Positions 24,484 through 32,232 of a stretch of 39,262 bases of DNA are shown here, in pieces. Positions within the stretch are counted from its first letter, which is position 1, and every line of letters begins with the position of its first letter. The stretch covers positions 1 through 39,262 of IMG/VR virus record IMGVR_UViG_3300044834_000097; one strand, written 5' to 3'. The notes under the pieces are model-generated. The model was not told where the DNA came from. It saw only the letters and a program-made list of their open reading frames with translations, and ran no database searches. This DNA is from a virus. A program made the translations under genes and the position numbers.

Positions 24484-25511
24484 CACACGCCCTCCGCTAA
24501 TCCGGCCTCAATACCCCGGCGCGCGCCGATTTGCCGAACGTGGTCAGCAACGACGGTGCGATCGAAAGTCGGTCCTTCTTTCCGCATCACGAACTCTTTG
24601 CTGCGGCGAATCTCGCCGGCTACTTCCTCGGGCGTGCAGTAGGAAGACCTCACTGAGCCGGACGCCATGTTAACTGCGCATTGATAACGTTTGAGGTTGT
24701 GGGTGACCAATAGACGGGTGAGAAAGTCGGCGGCCTGCACGGCGATCGCTGCGTTGATATTCAGCGATTGCAGGTTTGCCATCTGCAGTTCGGCGCAGCT
24801 CATTTCACGCCCGGCGAATTCATCGCGCTGGGGAATCAGCAAGTCTGGCGATTGCAACACCGGCGAGGGGAGCGCGACGCATCTTTTCGAATCGATGAAC
24901 GCTCCGCGGCACCCTTCCGCAACCGGTGCTGTCCCAAGCAACACACGCCCTGTGTCTTTCAAGTTTCCGCAGTCGAGCCACCAGTATTTAGGCAGCACGT
25001 GAGGTCCCGGCCGCTCGGGATTGCGCCCGAGCGTGTGGCTGATATCGCGCCGCCCCGACGTGCTGTCAACGCAGCCGACGATGATGTTGAGGTCAGTCTC
25101 GCTGTGTAGGAGTAGCCGCTCTGAGTATTCCTCGACCGCGGCAATCGTGTTTAACCCCCAGGCTCCGCTATAACGCCGCGCCAGCGCGAGGGCCTTTGGC
25201 ACCCCGATCTCCGCCTCACAGAAAAGCTGCCGGCCGAGATTCTCAGCACCGACGATATCGGGATCGCAAAGAGTGAGGTTGACGCCTTTGACGCTGTCGT
25301 ATAGCACACGCATCATCCGGCCGACGTGCATCGTCATGTACGCGCCGATGCCGCCACAGCCGACTATGACGATCTGCACCTTCTTGAACTCGCCGGCTAC
25401 GACGGTCGCCGCATTCATATAGCCAAGGTTCAGCGACGGCGCCGCCGGGAGCGCGGGCGTCTCGCGCGCCATCAGTTGCCTATGTTTTAGCTTTTCGCTT
25501 CTGCGGCTCAT
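24483..25511 (-). CDS. E1-like ThiF family adenylyltransferase (PRTRC type)
   Basis: 342 residues. It adenylates the C-terminus of a ubiquitin-like protein. Residues 46-56 (QIVIVGCGGIG) are the ATP-binding Rossmann turn; LCDPDIVGAENLGRQ supplies the acidic and Arg contacts (D83, D85, N91, R94), followed by the usual IG-x-x-KA; CVDS (149) is a second conserved Asp. The segment MSCAELQMANLQSLNINAAIA is characteristic of PRTRC ThiF proteins, and C239 is a candidate thioester cysteine. The E2-like and Ubl-like genes lie upstream in the same operon. Confidence 0.85.
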   Translation of the reverse strand: MSRRSEKLKHRQLMARETPALPAAPSLNLGYMNAATVVAGEFKKVQIVIVGCGGIGAYMTMHVGRMMRVLYDSVKGVNLTLCDPDIVGAENLGRQLFCEAEIGVPKALALARRYSGAWGLNTIAAVEEYSERLLLHSETDLNIIVGCVDSTSGRRDISHTLGRNPERPGPHVLPKYWWLDCGNLKDTGRVLLGTAPVAEGCRGAFIDSKRCVALPSPVLQSPDLLIPQRDEFAGREMSCAELQMANLQSLNINAAIAVQAADFLTRLLVTHNLKRYQCAVNMASGSVRSSYCTPEEVAGEIRRSKEFVMRKEGPTFDRTVVADHVRQIGARRGIEAGLAEGV

Positions 25512-25521
25512 TCCCTTTTTT

Positions 25522-25815
25522 TCAACCTAGCTTGATGTCCGCGCCGCCGTACCGTTGGCTTAGTTTCGCCTGATAGCCGTCGACCTCGCGTTGCATAAAT
25601 TCGATTAAACGGTCGTAGTACTCGTCCTCTGTGAAGATGAGTTTCTCGAGTAGCAGCGACGCCAGTGCGGCGTGGTCACTCATTGCGGCGTTGACTCCGA
25701 CCCGCAAGTGTTTGGGCGTCGTGTCAGTCGGATCGTTTTCCATTTCGTACGCGACCCCCGTTTGCATGGCGTGGCCTAGCGCCTTGTATTTGGCCCTTTT
25801 CTCTTCCAGTGTCAT
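25522..25815 (-). CDS. small helical protein between E1 and E2 genes, hypothetical
   Basis: 97 residues, mostly helical (EEKRAKYKALGHAMQTGV, PKHLRVGVNAAMSDHAALAS, EDEYYDRLIEFMQREVDGY) ending in SQRYGGADIKLG. Comparable small proteins occur in phages and mobile elements. The start overlaps the E2-like gene by ATGA, so it is part of the conjugation-like cassette; its role is unknown. Confidence 0.65.
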   Translation of the reverse strand: MTLEEKRAKYKALGHAMQTGVAYEMENDPTDTTPKHLRVGVNAAMSDHAALASLLLEKLIFTEDEYYDRLIEFMQREVDGYQAKLSQRYGGADIKLG

Positions 25816-26699
25816 GACGGAATCACCCCCGTTTCAAAGTAACTACTGATTGCCTGGTCCAGCGTCACGCCGACGCGGTCGACCTGGCGCATGAGATCGT
25901 CGATCGGGTAAGACGGACCGATCAGCTCGATCTCCGGCAGCGGAGAGACGAACTGTCCCGGCTCAAAATCCGCCTCCATTTCAGCCACGGGTACCATCGC
26001 CGGGAATTCCGCGGCGGCGCGGGCTAGATCTCGCAGCATCACGCGCACGTCGTCCCGCTTGCTCTTCGATTTTGCGTTAGCCAAGTGATTGTTGAAGGTA
26101 GTGCCCATGAACAGGTCATAGGCTTTGAAGAGAGTTTTTGCGGTCATCCGCTCGGGCTTAACCAGGCCCCAGCAGATCGAGCCGTCCGCGTAAATGTTCG
26201 GCAGCGGCGCGCGGTAGATTTCCTGATAAGGCTGAAGCGTTTCCGTCTTGACCGCCCAGATCCAATAGCTCGTTGCGATGCCGAACCAGACCAGGCCGGG
26301 CAGCGGGACCCGAATGCGATCGATCTCGCTCGCCAGCGGTGGCACGGGCGTCCCGGCCGTGGGGTCAGCACCAGGGGCGGTGGCAACTTCGCGCGTCAAC
26401 TCCAGCTCGTGAACTCGCGGCGGGATAAAGCCAACGGCCCACTCGCCGCGGATGCCGTTGCCCCAGCGCATTACTCCAGGCGGCAGCCACCCCGACTCGA
26501 TCGGAATGCCGGTAAAGGCCTGGCGCACCTGCGCGGCCGAAATGAATCGCTCCACCAGCCCGCCAGCTTCGTTCGTCATGCAAAACACAAACTGGCCGTC
26601 GCGGAATTCAATTCGCGGGTTTTCCTTCGCGCTCTGAATCGGCGTTGTAAGGCTTGGCACTTCGGGCTTGCGTGCAAAAATAAGGGCTTCGTCAATCAT
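25812..26699 (-). CDS. E2-like protein (PRTRC protein B / prokaryotic E2 family)
   Basis: 295 residues from ATG 26699, chosen for its ATGA overlap with the preceding gene. Residues 166-177 read LPNIYADGSICW, which mirrors the HPNxY..G.xCL active-site motif of ubiquitin-conjugating enzymes (His replaced by Leu), with Cys176 as probable catalytic residue. Upstream are WLPPGVMRWG and PGLVWFGIATSYWIWAV, downstream a helical FKAYDLFMGTTFNNH, as in PRTRC-B proteins. It would accept the Ubl from the E1-like protein. The C-terminal ~90 residues are less recognisable. Confidence 0.8.
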   Translation of the reverse strand: MIDEALIFARKPEVPSLTTPIQSAKENPRIEFRDGQFVFCMTNEAGGLVERFISAAQVRQAFTGIPIESGWLPPGVMRWGNGIRGEWAVGFIPPRVHELELTREVATAPGADPTAGTPVPPLASEIDRIRVPLPGLVWFGIATSYWIWAVKTETLQPYQEIYRAPLPNIYADGSICWGLVKPERMTAKTLFKAYDLFMGTTFNNHLANAKSKSKRDDVRVMLRDLARAAAEFPAMVPVAEMEADFEPGQFVSPLPEIELIGPSYPIDDLMRQVDRVGVTLDQAISSYFETGVIPS

Positions 26700-27604
26700 G
26701 CTCTCACCATCTCCGTGTCCTGAATTTGCAGCCGGTCTTCCGCGTGCCATTCGCGCGTGGCCTCATCAATGTAAAGCCCTTCCGCACCGGCGGCGCCCTC
26801 TTTACTCGCAGCGTCGTTCCACAATTCAACCGCGCGCCTGATTCGCGCCGGCGGATCTTCATCGAACCATTTAGAGAGTTCGACAATCGCGTCCCCAAAG
26901 CGATTGGCGTCAACCATGGCAAGATGCAACTCCATGATTTTCTCGAGCGACCACTGGAAACCGAAAAAACCCACCTGCGGTAGATCCAGCCACGGGTTGC
27001 CGGTCTTGTAATTGATCATGTGAAAAGCGATCGGGAAGTAGCGCAGTGGCGAATCTTCGACGTGGCATGAATAGCTAAACAGCGACCAGCCGACGGCGGC
27101 CAGCGGTTTCGCCGGTGCCGGCTCTCTCGCTATTCCATGATTCAGGCACAACGCCGACCAGCCTTCCCCGCCGGCGCCGGTCATTCTCGCGAGCACCTGG
27201 GCAATCCGGAACGCCGATTCAATTTCCCAAAAGTGAAACTGGCCGCCGATCCAGGTGTGTCTCTGTATGCCGCGCATCGGAATGAAAGGGAGAAAGAATT
27301 GCGGCTCGCGCCGGATGTGGGTTTCGATGTCAACCGTCTCGCTCAGCAGCAGCGGAAAAAGGTTTGCGTCAACGAGTCGATAAAGTTCTTGCTCGCGCTG
27401 TGTCGAAAGATAAGGGCTGGTGGAGTTGGCCCACTCCTCCGGAAACGAAGCGCGATAGATTTCCATCGCGTTCAGTGCAACCCGGCACCGCTTGTCGTAA
27501 GACTCGCGATCTGTCAGCGCGACGTCGAGATACTCAGCAGCACCCAGCGGCGTACGCGTCCGGATGCGCCCGGCCAGATATAGCTTTGATTCGGTAAGGT
27601 TCAT
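26696..27604 (-). CDS. PRTRC-cassette-associated protein, possibly PRTRC F-like
   Basis: 302 residues from ATG 27604 (ATGA overlap). Aromatic-rich and soluble, with QFFLPFIPMRGIQRHTWIGG and NPWLDLPQVGFFGFQWSLEK; the last part (KWFDEDPPARIRRAVELW) is helical. The location just before the E2-like gene, and general features, suggest a divergent PRTRC F protein, but I cannot show homology. The N-terminal 60 residues include charged helices. Function unknown. Confidence 0.6.
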   Translation of the reverse strand: MNLTESKLYLAGRIRTRTPLGAAEYLDVALTDRESYDKRCRVALNAMEIYRASFPEEWANSTSPYLSTQREQELYRLVDANLFPLLLSETVDIETHIRREPQFFLPFIPMRGIQRHTWIGGQFHFWEIESAFRIAQVLARMTGAGGEGWSALCLNHGIAREPAPAKPLAAVGWSLFSYSCHVEDSPLRYFPIAFHMINYKTGNPWLDLPQVGFFGFQWSLEKIMELHLAMVDANRFGDAIVELSKWFDEDPPARIRRAVELWNDAASKEGAAGAEGLYIDEATREWHAEDRLQIQDTEMVRA

Positions 27605-28620
27605 GCCGGGTACTGGCTCCACTCGCGCCCGTCGAGCAGGCGGCCCGCGGTTTTCTTTCCGACTCTTCGCATTTCAATCCCCGCCGGGACCGGGCCTCCA
27701 TAAGTTTCAACTAAGCCGGTCTGAAAGGTGTGAGTTGGTGCGTTTGGCGAATCACCGAAGCCGAGGCGGGCCGTCTCTCCCCACTCGCCCCACTGTTTGA
27801 AGAAAAACGCGACACCGGCGCTCTTACATTGGTCACGAATTGACCGCGCCCAATCCGGGTGCATCGGTCTTGCGTGCGGGCCGGACTCGCCGCCAACTAC
27901 GACCCAATCGAGACCGCGACAGCTCCCGTCATGAATTGTGCAGTTTGGGTCTTTGCAGCCGCCGACAAACTCGTCTAGGTCAACCGGCCCGAGCAGCGGC
28001 TCCGCGCTAATCCACCTCACCGCTGCTTGCGTGCTGAACAGTGTCCGGATTCGATCATCCGCAGTCTTTTGGTCTTCGACTGAAACGCCGAGCCATACGT
28101 TTGGGAGCGGCCACTTCCAACCGATCCGGTCTCGCCGCTTCACATCCAGCGCGCGGAACATTCGGCGCGGGCCGATGCCGCCGCCACGCTGGATCGCTTC
28201 AAACTGCCGGATTATGCCGTGGTCGCCTCGCGCCAAATAGGACTGCATTCGCTCCGGCCGCTTCGTAAGAATCTGAAACGTGTGCCAGTGAGCCAGCGCC
28301 ATGATTCCGAAGATGTCAGTGATTTGCTGGTCGGGGACTTTCTCGTGAAACAAGTCGCTCATCGAGTTGACGAATATGCGATGAGGCTTTTTCAGTTGCA
28401 GCGGGTACTCGAGCAGTTCCGGAACGAAGCGCACGTCGCCGGTCCACGTTGGCCCATGTGCGCCAACTCGCGTCAGGCCTTCATACGCGCCGCCCGGCCG
28501 GTTTGACCGGTGGGCTTGGCGCATCGCGTAGCAGTTCCTGCAGCCCTCGGAAACAATGCTGCACCCGCGCACCGGGTTCCAGCTCGCCTCCGTCCATTCG
28601 ATTTTTGATTTGCCGCCCAT
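27601..28620 (-). CDS. phage Gp37/Gp68 family protein (DUF5131)
   Basis: 339 residues. The N-terminus KSKIEWTEASWNPVRGCSIV followed by SEGCRNCYA is the hallmark of the family: three cysteines C-x6-C-x2-C resembling a radical-SAM iron-sulfur motif. Other family landmarks: RIFVNSMSDLFHEKVPD, FQILTKRPERM, NVWLGVSVEDQKTADDRI, WISAEPLLGPVDL, and DWVVVGGESGPHARPM. The biochemical role is not established; it is frequent in phages and mobile elements. Here it is embedded in the PRTRC-like cassette. Confidence 0.92.
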   Translation of the reverse strand: MGGKSKIEWTEASWNPVRGCSIVSEGCRNCYAMRQAHRSNRPGGAYEGLTRVGAHGPTWTGDVRFVPELLEYPLQLKKPHRIFVNSMSDLFHEKVPDQQITDIFGIMALAHWHTFQILTKRPERMQSYLARGDHGIIRQFEAIQRGGGIGPRRMFRALDVKRRDRIGWKWPLPNVWLGVSVEDQKTADDRIRTLFSTQAAVRWISAEPLLGPVDLDEFVGGCKDPNCTIHDGSCRGLDWVVVGGESGPHARPMHPDWARSIRDQCKSAGVAFFFKQWGEWGETARLGFGDSPNAPTHTFQTGLVETYGGPVPAGIEMRRVGKKTAGRLLDGREWSQYPA

Positions 28621-28625
28621 CCGTT

Positions 28626-28874
28626 TCAGAAACCTACTGGAACTTCCTTCGATGGCTGTGGGTACGAGTGGCCACAGTTCATTAGTGTCCGCTGAACCGC
28701 GCGTCCCTCGAGCTCGCCCGCTTCGATCGCGCGCTCCGCCTCGCCGGATTTGATTGATTGTTCGACTGTCGCGGCTTCGCCCAGGGCCTCAGCTTGCTGG
28801 AGCCGCACTGCTAGCGCGATCGCCGGGTTTACGAACTCGGGCGCCGCGCGCAGGGCGTCGATCACTTCCTTCAT
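28626..28874 (-). CDS. small helical protein, hypothetical
   Basis: 82 residues. ATG 28874 has GAGGAA about 8 nt upstream. Mostly helical and Ala/Glu-rich (VIDALRAAPEFVNPAIALAV, LQQAEALGEAATVEQSI) with a C-terminal NCGHSYPQ. Its first 29 codons overlap the end of the metallopeptidase gene in another frame, longer than other overlaps here, so either its start or the metallopeptidase C-terminus may be mis-set. Confidence 0.5.
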   Translation of the reverse strand: MKEVIDALRAAPEFVNPAIALAVRLQQAEALGEAATVEQSIKSGEAERAIEAGELEGRAVQRTLMNCGHSYPQPSKEVPVGF

Positions 28875-29376
28875 TTGCTTGTTCCTCAGGGAAAGGGGAT
28901 TCCTTGAAAGCGGTGGCTATTGGCCGAATAGACTCGCGCCAGATACCGAACCGTTCGATCTCGGCTGAGAATCCTTCGAACTCGTGACCGCGGCTGGTGG
29001 GCAGACCGTTTTCATCCTGATCAATGTGCAGCAGCTCGTGAAACATGAGGGCGGCGAGGTTGATTCCCGCGCGGTCGCGGCAATGATCGGCAGCGAGCCA
29101 AACAACAAAATCAACCTTGCCGAAATAGAGCGTCAGTCCTGAAAGCTTCACACACTTTCCGAGCGTGGCCATGCCTGTCGACTTACCACCCGTGCGTTTC
29201 CACGCGAACTTAATTTTGAACTCGCCGGCAGCTTCGACTTCGTCACAATGCTCTATCAAGACATCCGCCAGAATTTGCGGCGCCGGGCCCTCGACATAAT
29301 CCTGACTGAATTCGTCATCCTTCGGAACGGTGATCGCCTTGAGCGCCTTGTCGCGCGCGCTTTCGTATTCGCTCAT
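28789..29376 (-). CDS. phage metallopeptidase (zincin, HExxH)
   Basis: 195 residues from ATG 29376, with AAGGGGG upstream. Residues 108-117 (AALMFHELLH) contain the HExxH zinc motif (H113, E114, H117), followed by IDQDENG, then H131 in SRGHEFEGFSAEIERFGIW as probable third ligand. This matches the putative phage metallopeptidase family. The C-terminal ~30 residues are Arg/Ala-rich and overlap the next gene. In this operon it sits where PRTRC cassettes often have a JAB peptidase, but the fold is different; substrate unknown. Confidence 0.8.
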   Translation of the reverse strand: MSEYESARDKALKAITVPKDDEFSQDYVEGPAPQILADVLIEHCDEVEAAGEFKIKFAWKRTGGKSTGMATLGKCVKLSGLTLYFGKVDFVVWLAADHCRDRAGINLAALMFHELLHIDQDENGLPTSRGHEFEGFSAEIERFGIWRESIRPIATAFKESPFPEEQANEGSDRRPARGARVRKPGDRASSAAPAS

Positions 29377-29386
29377 AAAACCCCCT

Positions 29387-29599
29387 TCAGTTCCTACTAT
29401 TCCAGACGCCAATCTGAAGCGACGCTCGGTACATACAGCCCGGGCAAAAGCCAATGGCACCGTTCTTAACCAGCCGATTCGAGATTTCATCAGCGACGCA
29501 CTTCACTCCGCATAGCGCGCACCAAACGAAACCGGCACAGGTCTCGGGTACCACCGGGAACTCCGAAACGGGCCTGACTATGACAGCGGGTCGGAACAT
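29387..29599 (-). CDS. zinc-ribbon-like small protein
   Basis: 70 residues. WCALCGVKC and GFCPGC give two Cys pairs, plus an isolated Cys in PETCAGF. The ATG follows the stop of the Ubl-like gene by 1 nt (TGAGATG), so the two are coupled. May be a partner of the Ubl-like protein or an unrelated nucleic-acid-binding protein. Confidence 0.6.
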   Translation of the reverse strand: MFRPAVIVRPVSEFPVVPETCAGFVWCALCGVKCVADEISNRLVKNGAIGFCPGCMYRASLQIGVWNSRN

Positions 29600-29600
29600 C

Positions 29601-29807
29601 TCAGCCTTTCGGTGTCGCTCGCTTAACTACCGTCGCCGACTTTCGTTCAGTTACCACCGCGGCCGCCGCCGGCTTATCGATCGTGATGTCCGCGTTCTCA
29701 ATGTCCGGAATGTCAACCGCCAGCGCCATGCGAATCGCCTCGACGCCGGCGCCAATGATTTCATCCGGCACCGTGATTGATTTGTCGCCAACATGAACCA
29801 GGCCCAT
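29601..29807 (-). CDS. ubiquitin-like small protein ending in glycine (PRTRC C-like)
   Basis: 68 residues from ATG 29807. The pattern is that of a beta-grasp protein: strands (LVHVGDKSITVPDE), one helix (GVEAIRMALAVDIPD), IENADITID, then strands ending VVKRATPKG. PRTRC protein C (prokaryotic ubiquitin-like family) has the same organisation, with a YPEL-A-TA-like segment after the helix and a C-terminal GTKG; here IPDIENADI and ATPKG. The coding sequence ends directly after the Gly codon, so no C-terminal processing would be needed before adenylation by the E1-like protein. The ATG overlaps the Acb2-like gene stop (TGATG). Confidence 0.65.
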   Translation of the reverse strand: MGLVHVGDKSITVPDEIIGAGVEAIRMALAVDIPDIENADITIDKPAAAAVVTERKSATVVKRATPKG

Positions 29808-30025
29808 CACCGGCCTCCGTTCGCGATTGCCGAGCTGAAAGCCATCCGGGCGTCACTGAGTTTTCGCAGGGCGGCCGTCTTGCCCGGTCCGTCCGGAATA
29901 ACGTCATAGATCGCTTCGACCAGGCTCACGAACACGGCATTGACCAGTTCGTATTTCGGCAGCGTCTCCCCGTTCGGTGCTTTGTAGCGGAACATTTCGA
30001 TTGCTTCTTCTTTCGTTCTCATCAT
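29807..30025 (-). CDS. Acb2/Tad1-homology (DUF7681-like) protein, candidate anti-CBASS sponge
   Basis: 72 residues. The pattern FRYKAPNGETLPKYELVNAV, then SLVEAIYDVIPDGPGKTAAL and RKLSDARMAFSSAIANG fits the compact helical Acb2 family: xY-x-P near the N-terminus, a Tyr/Lys pair, a central IPDGPGKTAAL helix cap (family: P.S.EKxxAL), and the C-terminal ANxAIA-type helix. Acb2 proteins bind cyclic di- and trinucleotides and block CBASS immunity. The start overlaps the ParB-related gene (ATGATG), the end overlaps the Ubl-like gene. Assignment is from motif memory. Confidence 0.6.
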   Translation of the reverse strand: MMRTKEEAIEMFRYKAPNGETLPKYELVNAVFVSLVEAIYDVIPDGPGKTAALRKLSDARMAFSSAIANGGR

Positions 30026-31005
30026 TTCCCCTTTCCGTTTAGCTGTTCGACAATTTGCGCGAGGACCATTTGCGGCATGCGCGGCAGTTCGTGCGTTGCC
30101 ATCGTCTGCCGGGTCGCCTCGCTGCCAGGGCCACGACTAACCGAAACCGTCACGCCCGGCACCTTCGGGATAAAGATGAACTGAATGTAAAGCGGCTTAC
30201 CGTTCAGCAGCTCCGCAATCGGTTTTTCTTTCTTGCCCTCGCCGATCATCCCAGGAGCCGGCCCGGCCGGCACAGGCGACCTCGCCGTACCGTCCTCGTT
30301 AACTCGCCGCTTGTCGGTCACCGCCGGCGCGCAAGAACTACACAGATCGTCTTCGACCCAATAGCACCCGCCCGGGCAGGGCTTGCTATCAGTGCAGCCG
30401 CACTTCCGGCATGGGTGCTTTCGCGTTTTCTTCCGCTGTTTGGCCTTGCCGATTTTGGCGGTCGATCTCGCGACGCCATCGGCGCCAACTCGCTTCGCCG
30501 GCCGGGCACTCAAAACGTTCTGAGTGGCCTTTCCCCGCTCGCCCTTTTCAGGCGGGACCAGATTCTCCGTCTCTCGGCGCAAGGCCGAAACGAACGGCTG
30601 CGAAACCTTTGCGCGACGCGCAATCACGCCGTCGCTCCAGCCGACCCATTCATCGTCAGCCAGAATCGTCCGGACAGCTTTCCGCTTGTCAGCGTTCGAC
30701 CGGGGCAGGCCGTGTTCGGCGTTGGCGCCAATCGCAAACAGGGTTGCTTCGCGCACGCCACCCTTCCTCACGCTGGCCGGGATGCCGCCTTTCATTCCGG
30801 TCTTCTCGAACGCAGCGACGCGATGCCAGCCGTCAGCCAGCCAGTTCACTTTGCCATCGAAGAAAACAACGATCTCCGGAAAGCTCTCTATGCCGTCGCC
30901 TTCCTCCATCGCCTCGGCAAAGCGACTGACCGTTGCCTGGTCCAGCTTCTCGCGCATTTGCGTCGCCGGGTCCCGACGAATGTCTTTAATTTCCAGTCTC
31001 TTCAT
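30022..31005 (-). CDS. ParB-related DNA-binding protein with zinc-finger insertion
   Basis: 327 residues. The N-terminal ~90 residues are ParB/Srx-like (EIKDIRRDPATQMREKLDQ, then VNWLADGWHRVAAFEKTG). A helix-turn-helix follows (WSDGVIARRAKVSQPFVSAL). At ~195-225 there is a zinc-binding block with a cluster of Cys (CRKCGCTDSKPC, PGGCYW, DLCSSC). The C-terminal part is basic then beta-rich. ParB-related proteins are one defining member of PRTRC cassettes. A role in regulation or DNA maintenance is possible. Contains one copy of the dispersed palindrome. Confidence 0.8.
   Translation of the reverse strand: MKRLEIKDIRRDPATQMREKLDQATVSRFAEAMEEGDGIESFPEIVVFFDGKVNWLADGWHRVAAFEKTGMKGGIPASVRKGGVREATLFAIGANAEHGLPRSNADKRKAVRTILADDEWVGWSDGVIARRAKVSQPFVSALRRETENLVPPEKGERGKATQNVLSARPAKRVGADGVARSTAKIGKAKQRKKTRKHPCRKCGCTDSKPCPGGCYWVEDDLCSSCAPAVTDKRRVNEDGTARSPVPAGPAPGMIGEGKKEKPIAELLNGKPLYIQFIFIPKVPGVTVSVSRGPGSEATRQTMATHELPRMPQMVLAQIVEQLNGKGK
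30508..30523. repeat. dispersed palindrome copy D (CTCAAAACGTTCTGAG)
   Basis: Nearly perfect palindrome within the ParB-related coding sequence (one mismatch between arms). It may be chance, as it is coding. Confidence 0.35.
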
Positions 31006-31256
31006 TTGGGCTCCTTCTTCGGGCTGCTACAGGTTGCTAAGTGGTTTGTGTAGAGATCGCTTCCGCGCTGGAGCGCGCGTTCGATCATTCCCGCCTCAAG
31101 CTTGAACGTCGTCATTTCGATTTCATCCAGCACGTACCGGCCGGTGACCGTATTCGGCTCCTCGTCGAGGGGCAGCGGGCGGCCGTTACATCTGGCCCAC
31201 AGAATCGGCGCGGCGCAGCGCTTACATTTATCCTCGGCCCTCTGACGCTTACTCAT
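31002..31256 (-). CDS. zinc-finger small protein
   Basis: 84 residues from ATG 31256 (a TTG lies further upstream). CKRCAAPILWARCNGRPLPLD is a motif common in small phage proteins (C-x2-C then W-A and PLD), and the C-terminus has HLATC, giving a C2HC-type zinc site. The stop overlaps the ParB-related start (ATGA). Function unknown. Confidence 0.7.
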   Translation of the reverse strand: MSKRQRAEDKCKRCAAPILWARCNGRPLPLDEEPNTVTGRYVLDEIEMTTFKLEAGMIERALQRGSDLYTNHLATCSSPKKEPK

Positions 31257-31374
31257 AGGCGGTTTCAAAATTTGCGCTGCCCGTCAAGCGACCTAAGTAG
31301 GGCAGCGTCCCCGTCCCCTCACTGCGCCGGGAGATCCTTTGTAGCGTGGCGCTGGTCGCTGACGGGAAACTTTT

Positions 31375-31662
31375 TCAGTGCGCGCCGACTCGCCCTTCCA
31401 GCCATTCGGCGTACCGTGCTTCGACCTCTTCCGTGAAATAAGACAAGGAGCGAATTCTCATCTCCGGGCATTTGCTCGCGCGCCAACTCGCGGCGTCGTT
31501 CATCGTGCCGATCGGGATATGAAGCGGAATTCCTCGCTCCTGCCATTCGCTGATTAGCTCCAGATCGAGCGGTGACAGATCGAAGCCCGCGCCGCGCAGC
31601 TCAATAAATTTGTCGCCCACCTCGCCGGCATAAACTCCCTCACTAATCGATGGCATGGTCAC
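31375..31662 (-). CDS. hypothetical helical protein
   Basis: 95 residues. The core GFDLSPLDLELISEWQERGI followed by PLHIPIGTMNDAASW and RIRSLSYFTEEVEARYAEWL resembles a short helical domain I have seen in acidobacterial hypothetical proteins. The start overlaps the preceding winged-helix gene by 20 nt. The 118-nt gap after it (31257-31374) contains no recognised element. Confidence 0.6.
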   Translation of the reverse strand: MTMPSISEGVYAGEVGDKFIELRGAGFDLSPLDLELISEWQERGIPLHIPIGTMNDAASWRASKCPEMRIRSLSYFTEEVEARYAEWLEGRVGAH

Positions 31663-31987
31663 AAGTCACCCGGCCGTCAGTCGTAAACGTGAAGTGCGCG
31701 CGGCGCGCGGTGTGCTTGAACAGGTAGCGCTTGGCCGTCTCCGGCGAAACGTCGAGTTCGTACGACGCCTCGCTCATTACCGCCCGCACCGTCCGCGGCC
31801 CCTCATCCACGATGAATCTGCAAATCAAATTTACGAAGGCGTCCTCGGCCGCCGAGTTGAATGCGTTCAGATCCGTGCGTTTTAGCTCCGCGAGCTCGGC
31901 CCGCTCTGAGGTCGACCGCCCCGGCGCCGGCGTAATTCGGTGGCGCGTGGCGCGCCGCCGGGGCCTTCTCAGAGTCGGAACGCTCAT
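31643..31987 (-). CDS. winged-helix-like DNA-binding protein
   Basis: 114 residues. Arg/Pro-rich basic N-terminus, then a helical part and a probable HTH (SYELDVSPETAKRYLFKHTA) with a wing (HFTFTTDGRVTCD). Start overlaps the upstream gene by ATGA. Likely a regulator or replication-associated protein; family not identified. Confidence 0.55.
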   Translation of the reverse strand: MSVPTLRRPRRRATRHRITPAPGRSTSERAELAELKRTDLNAFNSAAEDAFVNLICRFIVDEGPRTVRAVMSEASYELDVSPETAKRYLFKHTARRAHFTFTTDGRVTCDHAID

Positions 31988-32220
31988 CCCACCCGCCGTA
32001 GGATTTGTGCCGGCACATAACCCGCTTCGGTTTTCTTCACCAGGCCGCGCGCTTGCAGCAGCTCGAGCGAGCGCGCAACCTCGCCGCGCGTGCCGCCGGT
32101 CATGCTTTCGATCTCAGCTTCGGTCCGCGACTCGCAAAGCACAGCTCGCAGCACGTCTTCCGCAACAATCGGTTCGCGGCGCTCGCTCCTGACTGATGGT
32201 TTTCGTTTGAAGTGCTGCAT
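31984..32220 (-). CDS. winged-helix protein
   Basis: 78 residues. A MarR/IclR-like layout: ILRAVLCES-type helix (VLRAVLCESRTEAEIESMTG), TRGEVARSLELLQARGLV and a wing (KKTEAGYVP). Coupled to the next gene. Probably a small transcription factor of the early region. Confidence 0.6.
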   Translation of the reverse strand: MQHFKRKPSVRSERREPIVAEDVLRAVLCESRTEAEIESMTGGTRGEVARSLELLQARGLVKKTEAGYVPAQILRRVG

Positions 32221-32232
32221 GATTTTGGTTCC

